A stretch of 64,000 bases of DNA from RYN-230 sp963844695. GTDB lineage: Bacteria > Actinomycetota > Actinomycetes > Streptosporangiales > Streptosporangiaceae. Numbering within the stretch: the stretch's first letter is position 1; the number at the start of each line of letters is the position of its first letter. Position numbers and translations under genes: made by a program. Of the stretch, positions 1 to 7,181 are shown in pieces. Location: NCBI GenBank assembly GCA_963844695.1, contig CAWJPL010000007.1, forward strand, positions 1-64,000, in the 5' to 3' direction. The notes under the pieces were generated by a model. The model was not told the DNA's origin and did not search any database. It worked only from the letters and a program-made list of their open reading frames with translations.

Positions 1-215
1 CGGACGACGCAGGCAGCCTCTTTGATGAGGCCTGCTCAGGTAATCCAGAGTGTTTGGACAAGATTAGCGCGTTTCGAGATTCGGCCGGCCTCCCGGACAG
101 CAGGCCTGCGGGCCAGTCGTCCAAATGACCGGACAACCCCGGACACGCCTTATTCCGGGCTTAACGTGCTGTCAGGCAGTAAGATCTGGCTTTCTGCGCT
201 TGCCGCGCTTTATTC

Positions 216-1202
216 TTGACGAACGCTTTTTGCGACAGGCAACCCAGGGGTGGGGAAGGGGGGGCCACGCGCGGGATCTGGTCACGCGACGCCGAGGAAC
301 TGGGCGCGTGCTTCACTGTGCACGCCAGGGACCTATTCGGCTACGCCTGCGTGCTGACCGACACCGACCGGCTGATGGCCGACGACGCGGTCCAGGCCGC
401 CTTCGAGGCGGCCGCCGCGGTCTGGGGCACGTTACGCGACCTGCCCGACGGCCAGCGCTACGACTGGCTGCGGGACACGCTGGCCGCCGCGATCCAGCGC
501 CGGACGGGCCACCCGGCTGACGCCGCGTTCGTCTCCCCGGCCCACCGGCGGCTCACTCAGCTGAAGATGGCCCGGTTCCGCGCGGACTACGACGCCGTGG
601 CGGGCCTGGACCGGTTCGCGGGCTGGCTACGGACCGAGCGGAACGCCGCGCAGGAGGCCATAACGCACGTGAACGGCCCCCCCACTAACGGTTTTCACGC
701 CCCCGAGGTATCCCCGAATGGGGGGACTGGCTGTCCATACAGAACCAGCGCAGCCGCCCCGCCGGAGAGTTACGGTGACCCGGTGAGCGCGCTCTACGAG
801 GAGCACTACGCGTCGCTCGTGCGGCTGGCCGCGTTGCTGGTGCACGACACGGCGGCCGCGGAAGTGATCGTCCAGGACTCGTTCGTGGCCATCGCCGCGG
901 CGTGGCGGCGCCGTGGGCACCTCGACGGCGCGCTGGACTTCCTGCGCCAGTCGGTGGTGGAGCGGTCCCGGTCGGGCCGGTACCGCTCGTCCGCGGCCAA
1001 CGGGTCCGCGAACGGTTCCGCGCCGCTGCTGGCCGCCCTCGGTGCGCTGCCCGCCCGGCAGCGCGAGGTGCTGGTCATGCGCTACTACGCCAACCTCTCC
1101 GAGGAGCAGGCCGCCGAGGCCATTGGTATCAGCCGGGCGGCGGTCCGGCGGCACGCTACCCGGGCCAGCGCCGCGCTCCGCACCCTGCTCGACGCGAGCT
1201 GA
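216..1202 (+). CDS. ECF sigma factor (SigE-like) with a second, degenerate sigma-like N-terminal half
   Basis: Residues about 190-328 form a complete small ECF sigma factor of the actinobacterial SigE type: region 2 begins ALYEEHYASLVRLAALLV and region 4 carries LPARQREVLVMRYYANLSEE followed by a helix-turn-helix. Such proteins direct RNA polymerase to stress or envelope promoters. The N-terminal half (about 30-95, ARDLFGYACVLTD...) looks like a decayed second copy of region 2. The frame stays open from a weak TTG at 216, but the stretch around 660-780 reads like intergenic DNA, so the true sigma gene may start at the GTG at 783 with a GGAGAG upstream. I cannot tell whether this is one protein or two genes whose separating stop was lost. 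The next gene is another sigma factor 46 bases downstream, and no anti-sigma gene is present. Confidence 0.6.
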   Translation: MTNAFCDRQPRGGEGGATRGIWSRDAEELGACFTVHARDLFGYACVLTDTDRLMADDAVQAAFEAAAAVWGTLRDLPDGQRYDWLRDTLAAAIQRRTGHPADAAFVSPAHRRLTQLKMARFRADYDAVAGLDRFAGWLRTERNAAQEAITHVNGPPTNGFHAPEVSPNGGTGCPYRTSAAAPPESYGDPVSALYEEHYASLVRLAALLVHDTAAAEVIVQDSFVAIAAAWRRRGHLDGALDFLRQSVVERSRSGRYRSSAANGSANGSAPLLAALGALPARQREVLVMRYYANLSEEQAAEAIGISRAAVRRHATRASAALRTLLDAS

Positions 1203-1248
1203 GGGGCGGCGGGTTTGCCCCGCAGCGCCCGGGGTAGCCCGCGCTTCC

Positions 1249-1857
1249 ATGACTTCCGCTACGAAGGTGGCGCGGGCCGACGAGCAGCACGCACGTTTCG
1301 CCGACGAGGCGCTGGTGCACCTGGCGGACCTGCGCGCCGCCGCCTCGGCCATGACCCGCAACCCGCACGACGCCGAGGACCTGGTGCAGGAGACCGTCGC
1401 CAAGGCCTACGCCAGCTTCGGCCGGTACCGCGCGGGCAGCAACGCCCGGGCGTGGCTGCTGCGGATCCTCACCAACACGTTCATCACCGGCTACCGGCGC
1501 CGCCAGCGCGAGCCGCTGCGCGTCTCCATCACCGGAGTCGAGGACGGCCAGCTCACCAGGGACTGGGCCGGCCGGGGGATGGCCCCGCGGTCCGCCGAGG
1601 AGACGGCCCTGGACGGGCTGCCCGACACGTCGGTGATCGCGGCGCTGAAGGAGCTGCCGCAGGACTTCCGCACCGCGGTCTACCTGGCCGACATGGAAGG
1701 CTTCAGCTACCGGGAGGTCGCGGACATCATGCGCTGCCCGGTCGGCACCGTGATGTCGCGGCTGCACCGGGCCCGGCGCCAGTTGCGCGGCCAGCTCCGG
1801 GAGCAGGCCACCGAGCGGGGCATCGTCCCGCACCCGCGCTACGCCGGCGGATCCTGA
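1249..1857 (+). CDS. ECF RNA polymerase sigma factor, SigR/SigH (ECF12) type
   Basis: A 202-residue sigma factor. Region 2 contains DAEDLVQETVAKAYASFGRY and RAWLLRILTNTFITGYRRRQ, a close match to the thiol-oxidative-stress sigma factors SigR of Streptomyces and SigH of Mycobacterium. Region 4 contains LPQDFRTAVYLADMEGFSYR and GTVMSRLHRARRQLR. The ATG at 1249 gives the normal family length; the frame is open further upstream but overlaps the preceding sigma gene. In the known systems the zinc anti-sigma factor RsrA/RshA is encoded directly downstream; here the next gene is convergent and only 10 bases away, so control must come from elsewhere or differ. The class assignment is solid; the disulfide-stress role is inferred from the family. 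Confidence 0.85.
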   Translation: MTSATKVARADEQHARFADEALVHLADLRAAASAMTRNPHDAEDLVQETVAKAYASFGRYRAGSNARAWLLRILTNTFITGYRRRQREPLRVSITGVEDGQLTRDWAGRGMAPRSAEETALDGLPDTSVIAALKELPQDFRTAVYLADMEGFSYREVADIMRCPVGTVMSRLHRARRQLRGQLREQATERGIVPHPRYAGGS

Positions 1858-1867
1858 CCCGGCCGGG

Positions 1868-3298
1868 TCAGGAGGCGGAGCTGTCGCGGCGCCGCAGGAA
1901 GCTGATGAACTCAGCGCCCTCGCGCAGCCGCCGCCGCATCATGTCCGGGCTGCGCAGCATCTCGGCCGACATTTCGGCGATCTTGCCGGCCCGGAAATAG
2001 AACTGCCGGTAAAAACTCTCGACGGAGTCGTAGATCTCGGTCCGGTTGAGGTTGGGATAGCTGAGGGCCGCAGCCTGCACCCCGCGCTCGTCGATCAATG
2101 TGGCGTCGTCCTCCGGCAGCCACCCGTTCTCCTTGGCCTGCTCGTACAGGGCGGTTCCCGGATACGGGGCGGCGATGGAGACCTGCAGGGAATGCGGGTT
2201 GATCTCCTTGGCGAAACGGATCGTCTCCTGGATCGTCTCGGTGGTCTCGCCCGGCAGGCCGACGATAAAGGTGCCGTGGATGGTGATGCCCAGATCCCGG
2301 CAGTCTTTGGTGAACTGGCGGGCCCGGTCGACCCGGACGCCTTTCTTGATGTTAATGAGAATCTGCTGGTTCCCGGACTCGTATCCCACCAGCAGCAGGC
2401 GCAGGCCGTTGTCCCGCAGGACCTTCAGCGTCTCGTAGGGGACGTTGGCTTTGGCGTTGCACGACCAGGTCAGGCCCAGTTTCCCCATGCCGCGGGCGAT
2501 CTGCTCGGCGCGCCGCCGGTCGTCGGTGAACGTGTCGTCGTCGAAGAAGACTTCCCGCACCGACGGGAACAGCCCGGTGATGCGGGCCATCTCGCCCAGG
2601 ACGTGCCCGGCGCTCCTGGTGCGGTAGCGGTGACCGCCGACGGTCTGCGGCCACAGGCAGAACGTGCACCGCGACCGGCAGCCCCGCCCGGTGTACAGCG
2701 ACACGTACGGATGCTTGAGATAGCCGATGAAGTAGTCGTTCACGTCCAGGTCGCGCTGGTACACGTCGGTGACGTACGGCAGGCGGTCCATGTCCTCCAG
2801 GATCGGCCGGTCCGGGGTGTGCACCACCTCGCCGCCCAGGTCCCGGAACGTGACTCCCCGGACCTCGGCCAGCGGCCGGCCCTCGGCCACCTCGGCGACG
2901 GTGAAGTCGAACTCCTCGCGGGCCACGAAGTCGATCGCGTCCGAGGCCAGCAGGGAGGCCTCTGGCTCCACCGCGACCTTGGCCCCGACGAACCCGAGCG
3001 TGAGGGCCGGGTTCGCCCGCTTGAGTGCCTCGGCCACCGCGACGTCCCCGGCGAAGGACGGGGAACTCGTGTGCAGGACCGCCAGGTCGTACTGGCCGGC
3101 GAGCGGGAGCACGTCGCCCAGGCCGAGCCCCGCGGCGGGCGCGTCAACCAGTGTGCTGCCCGGCACGATAGCGGCGACCTGGGCCAGCCAGGTCGGATAC
3201 CAGAACGACCTGATCTCGCGTTTCGCCTGATAGCGGGAGCCCGCCCCGCCGTCGAACCCCTCGTACGAGGGGGGGTGCAAGCACAGTGTGCGCATCAT
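1868..3298 (-). CDS. hpnJ: HpnJ-like B12-binding-type radical SAM protein (hopanoid side-chain modification)
   Basis: A 476-residue radical SAM enzyme with an N-terminal cobalamin-binding-like domain (about 1-170) and the cluster motif C207-x3-C211-x2-C214 within GRGCRSRCTFCLWPQ, followed by TVGGHRYRTR, wording I recognise from HpnJ. HpnJ acts late in bacteriohopanetetrol cyclitol ether synthesis, converting the sugar headgroup on the hopanoid side chain. The start ATGATG at 3298 overlaps the stop of the upstream glycosyltransferase (ATGA), so the two are translationally coupled, which fits a sugar-adding then ring-remodelling pair. No squalene-hopene cyclase, HpnH or HpnG gene is in the window. 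A related radical SAM enzyme acting on another glycolipid is the main alternative. Confidence 0.75.
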   Translation of the reverse strand: MMRTLCLHPPSYEGFDGGAGSRYQAKREIRSFWYPTWLAQVAAIVPGSTLVDAPAAGLGLGDVLPLAGQYDLAVLHTSSPSFAGDVAVAEALKRANPALTLGFVGAKVAVEPEASLLASDAIDFVAREEFDFTVAEVAEGRPLAEVRGVTFRDLGGEVVHTPDRPILEDMDRLPYVTDVYQRDLDVNDYFIGYLKHPYVSLYTGRGCRSRCTFCLWPQTVGGHRYRTRSAGHVLGEMARITGLFPSVREVFFDDDTFTDDRRRAEQIARGMGKLGLTWSCNAKANVPYETLKVLRDNGLRLLLVGYESGNQQILINIKKGVRVDRARQFTKDCRDLGITIHGTFIVGLPGETTETIQETIRFAKEINPHSLQVSIAAPYPGTALYEQAKENGWLPEDDATLIDERGVQAAALSYPNLNRTEIYDSVESFYRQFYFRAGKIAEMSAEMLRSPDMMRRRLREGAEFISFLRRRDSSAS

Positions 3299-4511
3299 GG
3301 ATAGCCCGCCTCCCGGAAGGTCGGTGCGTTCGGGCGGCCGCCGGAAGACTCCCTGGCCAGGCCGATGGAGGCCAGTGCGGCCGCGAAGGCCTGGTCCCAG
3401 TCTTCGCCCGGGAGGCCGCCCCCGGCCGGCCAGGGCCGACCGGGCGCGGGCCGGCCGGGGCAGCCCCGTCGAGGACGGGCCGGTCGAGGGCGGCGAGCAC
3501 GCTCGCGGTGATCTCCGGCGGCCGGGGGCTGCACGCCTCGGCGCCGCCGAGTTCCAGCTCGTGCTGGAGGTTTTCCCGGCCGTGACCGGGCATCGCGTCC
3601 AGGAGCACCAGCCTGCGGCCCGCGACCCGGGCCTCACCGCAGGTCAGCGCGCCGGGCAGGGTCACCACCAGGTCGCAGGCGCTCATCAGCTCGGCGACAC
3701 GCGGGGTGAAGCCGAACGGGTGCACCCGGGGCGAACCGGCCGCCAGGGACTCGAGCCGGGCCGCGAGGCGCCGGTTACGGCCGGCCACGGCCAGCACGTG
3801 CACGCCGGCCGCGGCCAGGGCGCGCGCGGCCCCCTCCACCGGCCCCAGCCCCCACCCGCCGCCCATGAGCAGGACGCACCGGGCGTTCGCCGGTATCCCG
3901 AGCGACGCCCGGGCCTGCGGGCGCGGCCGCAGGTGGGCGAAGGCGGGCCGTACCGGCGGCGGGACCACGCCGACCCGGGCCCGGGGCAGGTAGCGGCGCA
4001 CCCCGGCCGCCCCGGCCGGCGAGGTCACCAGGAACAGGTCGATGCCGGGGCGGACCCACGTGGCGTGCGGCAGGGCGTCGGGGCAGAGCACGACGGTACG
4101 CGGCCACGGCCGGGACCCGCCGAGTTCCGCGGCGGCCGGGACACCCGCCGCGAACACGCTGATGACCAGGTCGGCGGGTTCGCGGCGGAGTTCGCCGCGG
4201 AGGGCGGAGACCAGCCGCGGCGTGGCGGCCCGGTCCATGGCCGTGGCCACCCGGCTGCCCGCCCGCAGATGGGCGAAGTGCAGCCCGTCGAAGACCCCGG
4301 GCCTGGCCATCAGCCGGCGGAAGACCCAGTCGCCCGCGCGGCCGGCGTGCGGGCCCAGCAGCCTCATGCAGTCCAGGGTCCGGCTCTCCCAGCCGAGACC
4401 GGCCAGGCTGGCCGAGACCACCTCGGAGACGACGTCATGGCCCAGGCCCAGGGAGCCGGAGAGGATCACCGCGCGTTTCGGCACCAGCCCGCACCTCCCC
4501 GTCTCCGTCAC
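3295..4511 (-). CDS. MGDG synthase/MurG-like glycosyltransferase, frameshifted near the 3' end
   Basis: The N-terminal Rossmann part has SGSLGLGHDVVSEVV and the C-terminal donor-binding part has FGFTPRVAELMSACDLVV then TLPGALTCGEA, the layout of GT28-type enzymes such as monogalactosyldiacylglycerol synthase and MurG, which transfer sugars to membrane lipids. In the frame of the start the protein would run on into HpnJ. A second frame over 3295-3430 gives a natural C-terminus (GEDWDQAFAAALASIGLA ... FREAGYP) whose TGA overlaps the HpnJ ATG by the common ATGA arrangement. A one-base indel near 3425-3475, in a run of G/C repeats, therefore splits the gene. The start at 4511 is uncertain: a GTG a few codons on (VPKRAVIL) is also plausible. 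Its coupling to hpnJ suggests that it glycosylates a hopanoid. Confidence 0.7.
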
Positions 4512-4660
4512 AGGCTTTTCGCCACAGGCGTTCCGTCACTGGCTCCGGGACGATGGCCCTACCCGGCGCCGCGCCCGCGAAAACGCCCGCGGGCTGCTCA
4601 GGCCAGGTTTGCTCGGTGCCTCGCGGGTAACTTGTCCCGGGTGCCTGAGCCGACCGGTCC

Positions 4661-5189
4661 GTGCCCGTGCCCAGCCGGAACAACCGCGTGACCCGCCGCC
4701 GGCCGCCGGAGAAGACCCCGCTGGCCGGCCGGGCCGGCGCCTGGCTGGCCTGGTGGGTCCTGCTGATGTCGTTCTGGGTGATCCTGGATGACTCGATCGC
4801 CACCGACGAGCTGCTGGCCGGAGCGGGCGCGGCGGCCCTGGCGGCCTTCGCGGCCGAGCTAGTCACCTATCAGGCCGCGCGCCCGGATCCGGATCAGGGC
4901 CCGGTGGCTGGCCCGGCTCATCAGGCTGCCTGGCCAGCTCGCCGGGGACACCGCGATCGTGTTCGCCGCCCTGTGGCGCCAGCTGGCCCACGGCGAGGAG
5001 CCGCCCAGCGGGTTCCGGGTGCTGCCGGTCCCGTACGGCGACGACGCGGCGGAAGGCACGATCCGCCGCGCGCTGCTGGTCGGCGGCGAGTCCGTCGCAC
5101 CCAACACGTTCGTGCTCGGCATCGACAAGGCCACCAACACGATGGTGATCCACCAGCTGGTGGTGAACGAAGGGGAGGCGGCGGAGTGA
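4661..5189 (+). CDS. mnhE: Mrp-type Na+/H+ antiporter subunit E (MnhE), frameshifted
   Basis: The first half (GAWLAWWVLLMSFWVILDD ... ELLAGAGAAALAAFAAELV) contains the two N-terminal membrane helices of MnhE/MrpE. The second half lies in another frame (LPGQLAGDTAIVFAALWRQL ... GGESVAPNTFVLGIDK), the conserved soluble tail of this subunit. The frame change falls near 4880-4890, in a CGCGCCCGG run, and one inserted base explains it. The stop overlaps the next start as GTGA at 5186-5189. The start may be the GTG at 4661 or the one at 4688. MnhE is an accessory membrane subunit of the multisubunit cation/proton antiporter and is the first gene of this operon. Confidence 0.8.
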
Positions 5190-5437
5190 ACGGCTTCGTG
5201 ATCGCGGCCATCGCCATGCTCGTGGCCGTGATCCCGTGCGGGGTCGTGGTGGTCCGCGGGCAGCTGATGGACGCCGTCGTGGCCTACGAGGCCATCAGTT
5301 CCATCGTGCTGATGGTGCTGGTGCTCCTGGCCGAGGGGTTCCGGCGCCCCGGGGAGTTCGAGCTTCCCGTCCTGCTCGCCCTGCTGCTGTTCGGCAGCGG
5401 GCTGGTCTTCGTCCGGTTCCTGGAGCGGTGGCTGTGA
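5186..5437 (+). CDS. mnhF: Mrp-type antiporter subunit F (MnhF)
   Basis: A small protein of 83 residues with three predicted membrane helices: VNGFVIAAIAMLVAVIPCGV, the VVAYEAISSIVLMVLVLLAE stretch and LPVLLALLLFGSGLVFVRFL. This matches MnhF/MrpF in length and hydrophobic pattern, including the charged RGQLMDAVVAYE loop after helix 1. It starts at a GTG that overlaps the mnhE stop and ends in a GTGA overlap with the next gene, so translation is coupled on both sides. MrpF is essential for assembly of the antiporter in characterised systems. Confidence 0.85.
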   Translation: MNGFVIAAIAMLVAVIPCGVVVVRGQLMDAVVAYEAISSIVLMVLVLLAEGFRRPGEFELPVLLALLLFGSGLVFVRFLERWL

Positions 5438-5751
5438 CCCCGCAAGCCATCGTCGCCGACGTCCTGCTGGGCCTGGCGGTCGTCCTGGTGCTGGCCTCGT
5501 CGGTGGGCATCCTGGTCATGCGCGACACCTACCAGAAGCTGCACTTCCTGACCCCGCTCGCGCTGATCGCGCCCCTGATCGTCGGCCTGGCGGTGCTGGT
5601 CCGGTCGGGCTGGTCGGAGAACAGCTCGGAAACCTGGCTGGCGCTGCTGTTCGTGGTGATCGGAGGCCCGTTCCTGACTCACGCCACGATCAGGGCCGCC
5701 CGGATCAGGGAGAAGGGCGACTGGCGCCCGGGAGGCCGCCGCGATGGGTAG
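5434..5751 (+). CDS. mnhG: Mrp-type antiporter subunit G (MnhG)
   Basis: A 105-residue protein with three membrane helices and the family hallmark RDTYQKLHFLTPLALIAPL between helices 1 and 2. The C-terminus is basic (RIREKGDWRPGGRRDG), as expected on the cytoplasmic side. Start GTG at 5434 overlaps the mnhF stop; an in-frame GTG at 5428 is an alternative. It belongs to the same operon as mnhE and mnhF, and the order E-F-G matches many Mrp loci. Confidence 0.87.
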   Translation: MTPQAIVADVLLGLAVVLVLASSVGILVMRDTYQKLHFLTPLALIAPLIVGLAVLVRSGWSENSSETWLALLFVVIGGPFLTHATIRAARIREKGDWRPGGRRDG

Positions 5752-6067
5752 CGCCCGCGCCGTCTACACCGCTCACCTGCCCCACGTAGCCGCGGTGGTC
5801 ACCCCGTACACCGTCCCGGTGGGCATCATGGACGTCCTGCAGGTGACGCTCCTCGTGCTGGTAGCCTCGGGCGCCACCGCGGTGGTGCTCATCCGGGAGC
5901 CGGTCCGCCAGGTCATCGTGCTGAGCGGCTACGGCGTGCTGCTAGCCGCGCTGTTCATGGCCTTCCAGGCCCCCGACGTGACCCTGTCCGAGCTGACCGT
6001 GGGCGCGGTGGCCCTGCCGGTGCTGCTGCTGCTGGCCCTGGCCAAGGTAAAGAGGCGCGAGAAGTGA
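5744..6067 (+). CDS. DUF4040/MbhD-like membrane subunit of Mrp antiporter
   Basis: A 107-residue membrane protein with three helices and the segment VRQVIVLSGYGVLLAALFMA followed by QAPDVTLSELTVGAVALPVL. This is the DUF4040/MbhD module, which in classical Mrp systems is the C-terminal part of MrpA and in membrane-bound hydrogenases is the separate subunit MbhD. It starts at an ATG with GGAGG upstream, overlapping mnhG by 8 bases; an internal ATG at 5828 is less likely. Its stop overlaps the following GTG. A separate MbhD-like gene indicates that the long fused MrpA is absent here. Confidence 0.8.
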   Translation: MGSARAVYTAHLPHVAAVVTPYTVPVGIMDVLQVTLLVLVASGATAVVLIREPVRQVIVLSGYGVLLAALFMAFQAPDVTLSELTVGAVALPVLLLLALAKVKRREK

Positions 6068-6825
6068 CGCCCGGCCAGCGCCGCTGGATCTTCCTGGCCG
6101 CCATGGCCGGGCTGGCCGCCTTCTACGTGTGGGGGCTGGCCGGTTTGCCCGGGTTCGGGAACTACCCCGGGCCGTACGGCGACATCATCAACCGCATTGC
6201 GGTGGCCCAGACCAGGGCGACCGGCGTGGTCTCGGCGGTCAACTTCTCCTACCGCGGCTTCGACACGGTCGGCGAGGAGTTCATCCTGTTCGTGGCGGCC
6301 ACCGCGATGGCCGTGGTCCTGCGCCACCTGCGCCACGAGCGGGAAGAGGACTCGCCCGGCGCGGCCGGGGACTGGGCCGTCCCGCAGGCCAGCGACTCGG
6401 TCCGGCTGGTCGCGCTCATCTTCACCGGCCCGGTGGTCGTGATGGGCTGGTTCCTGGCCTCGCACGCGCAGACCAGCCCGTCCGGCGGGTTCCAGGGCGG
6501 CGTGATCCTGGCCACCGCGTTCTTCCTCATCTACCTGTCCGGGGAGTACCTCCTGTTCCGGCGGATCAGCCCGGTCGACGTCACCGAGGCGTTCGAGGCG
6601 GTGGGGGCCGGCGGCTTCGCCGCGATCGGCGTCGCCGCCGTGGTCATGGGGCTGCCCTACCTGAAGAACTTCCTGCCCCTCGGCACGACGCCGGGGGCCG
6701 TGAGCTCGTCCGGGACCATCGCGCTGATCAGCTTCTTCGTCGGGGTCGAGGTGGCCGCGGCGTTCATCCTCATCGTGGGCGAACTGGTCGAGCAGACCCT
6801 TCTCGTCCGGCAGGGGGATCACTGA
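6064..6825 (+). CDS. mnhB: MbhE-MnhB fusion subunit of Mrp antiporter
   Basis: The first ~95 residues (IFLAAMAGLAAFYVWGLAG, then RATGVVSAVNFSYRGFDTVG) are the MbhE-like module, which in standard MrpA is the extreme C-terminus. Residues ~115-253 are MnhB, with SHAQTSPSGGFQGGVILATA and a last helix ending VAAAFILIVGELVEQ. The joined protein has about seven membrane helices. The start is a GTG overlapping the preceding TGA and the stop forms TGATG with mnhC. The fusion shows that MrpA's C-terminal modules have been redistributed among small genes, as in the Mbh/Mbx lineage. Confidence 0.85.
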   Translation: MTPGQRRWIFLAAMAGLAAFYVWGLAGLPGFGNYPGPYGDIINRIAVAQTRATGVVSAVNFSYRGFDTVGEEFILFVAATAMAVVLRHLRHEREEDSPGAAGDWAVPQASDSVRLVALIFTGPVVVMGWFLASHAQTSPSGGFQGGVILATAFFLIYLSGEYLLFRRISPVDVTEAFEAVGAGGFAAIGVAAVVMGLPYLKNFLPLGTTPGAVSSSGTIALISFFVGVEVAAAFILIVGELVEQTLLVRQGDH

Positions 6826-7169
6826 TGCACATCTTCCCGTTCGTGGTCGTGGTGTACATCCTGGCCGTCGGCCTGTACGGCATCGTGACCAGCCGCCACC
6901 TGGTGCACCAGATCATGTGCCTGATCGTCGTCCAGTCCTCGACCTACGTCCTGCTGCTGGGCGTCGGGTACAAGACGGGAGCGGTCGCGCCCTACTTCTA
7001 CGACATCCCGGTGCACACCCCCGCCGTCGATCCCGTGGTCCAGGCGCTGGCCCTCACCGACGTGGTCGTGGAGGCCGCCGTCACCGCCCTGCTGCTGGCC
7101 TTCGCCATCCAGGCCCACAAACGGTTCGGCACCCTCGATCCGCAAGAGCTTGTCCAGCTGAAGGGCTGA
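6825..7169 (+). CDS. mnhC: Mrp-type antiporter subunit C (MnhC, NuoK-like)
   Basis: A 114-residue protein with three membrane helices, homologous to NuoK of complex I. The helix-2 region IMCLIVVQSSTYVLLLGVGY and the later ALALTDVVVEAAVTALLLAF are diagnostic; the family has a conserved acidic residue in the last helix, seen here as VVVEAAV. The ATG at 6825 shares its A with the TGA of mnhB. It is followed after 12 bases by the antiporter-like subunit D. Confidence 0.88.
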   Translation: MHIFPFVVVVYILAVGLYGIVTSRHLVHQIMCLIVVQSSTYVLLLGVGYKTGAVAPYFYDIPVHTPAVDPVVQALALTDVVVEAAVTALLLAFAIQAHKRFGTLDPQELVQLKG

Positions 7170-7181
7170 GGGGCGCCTCCG

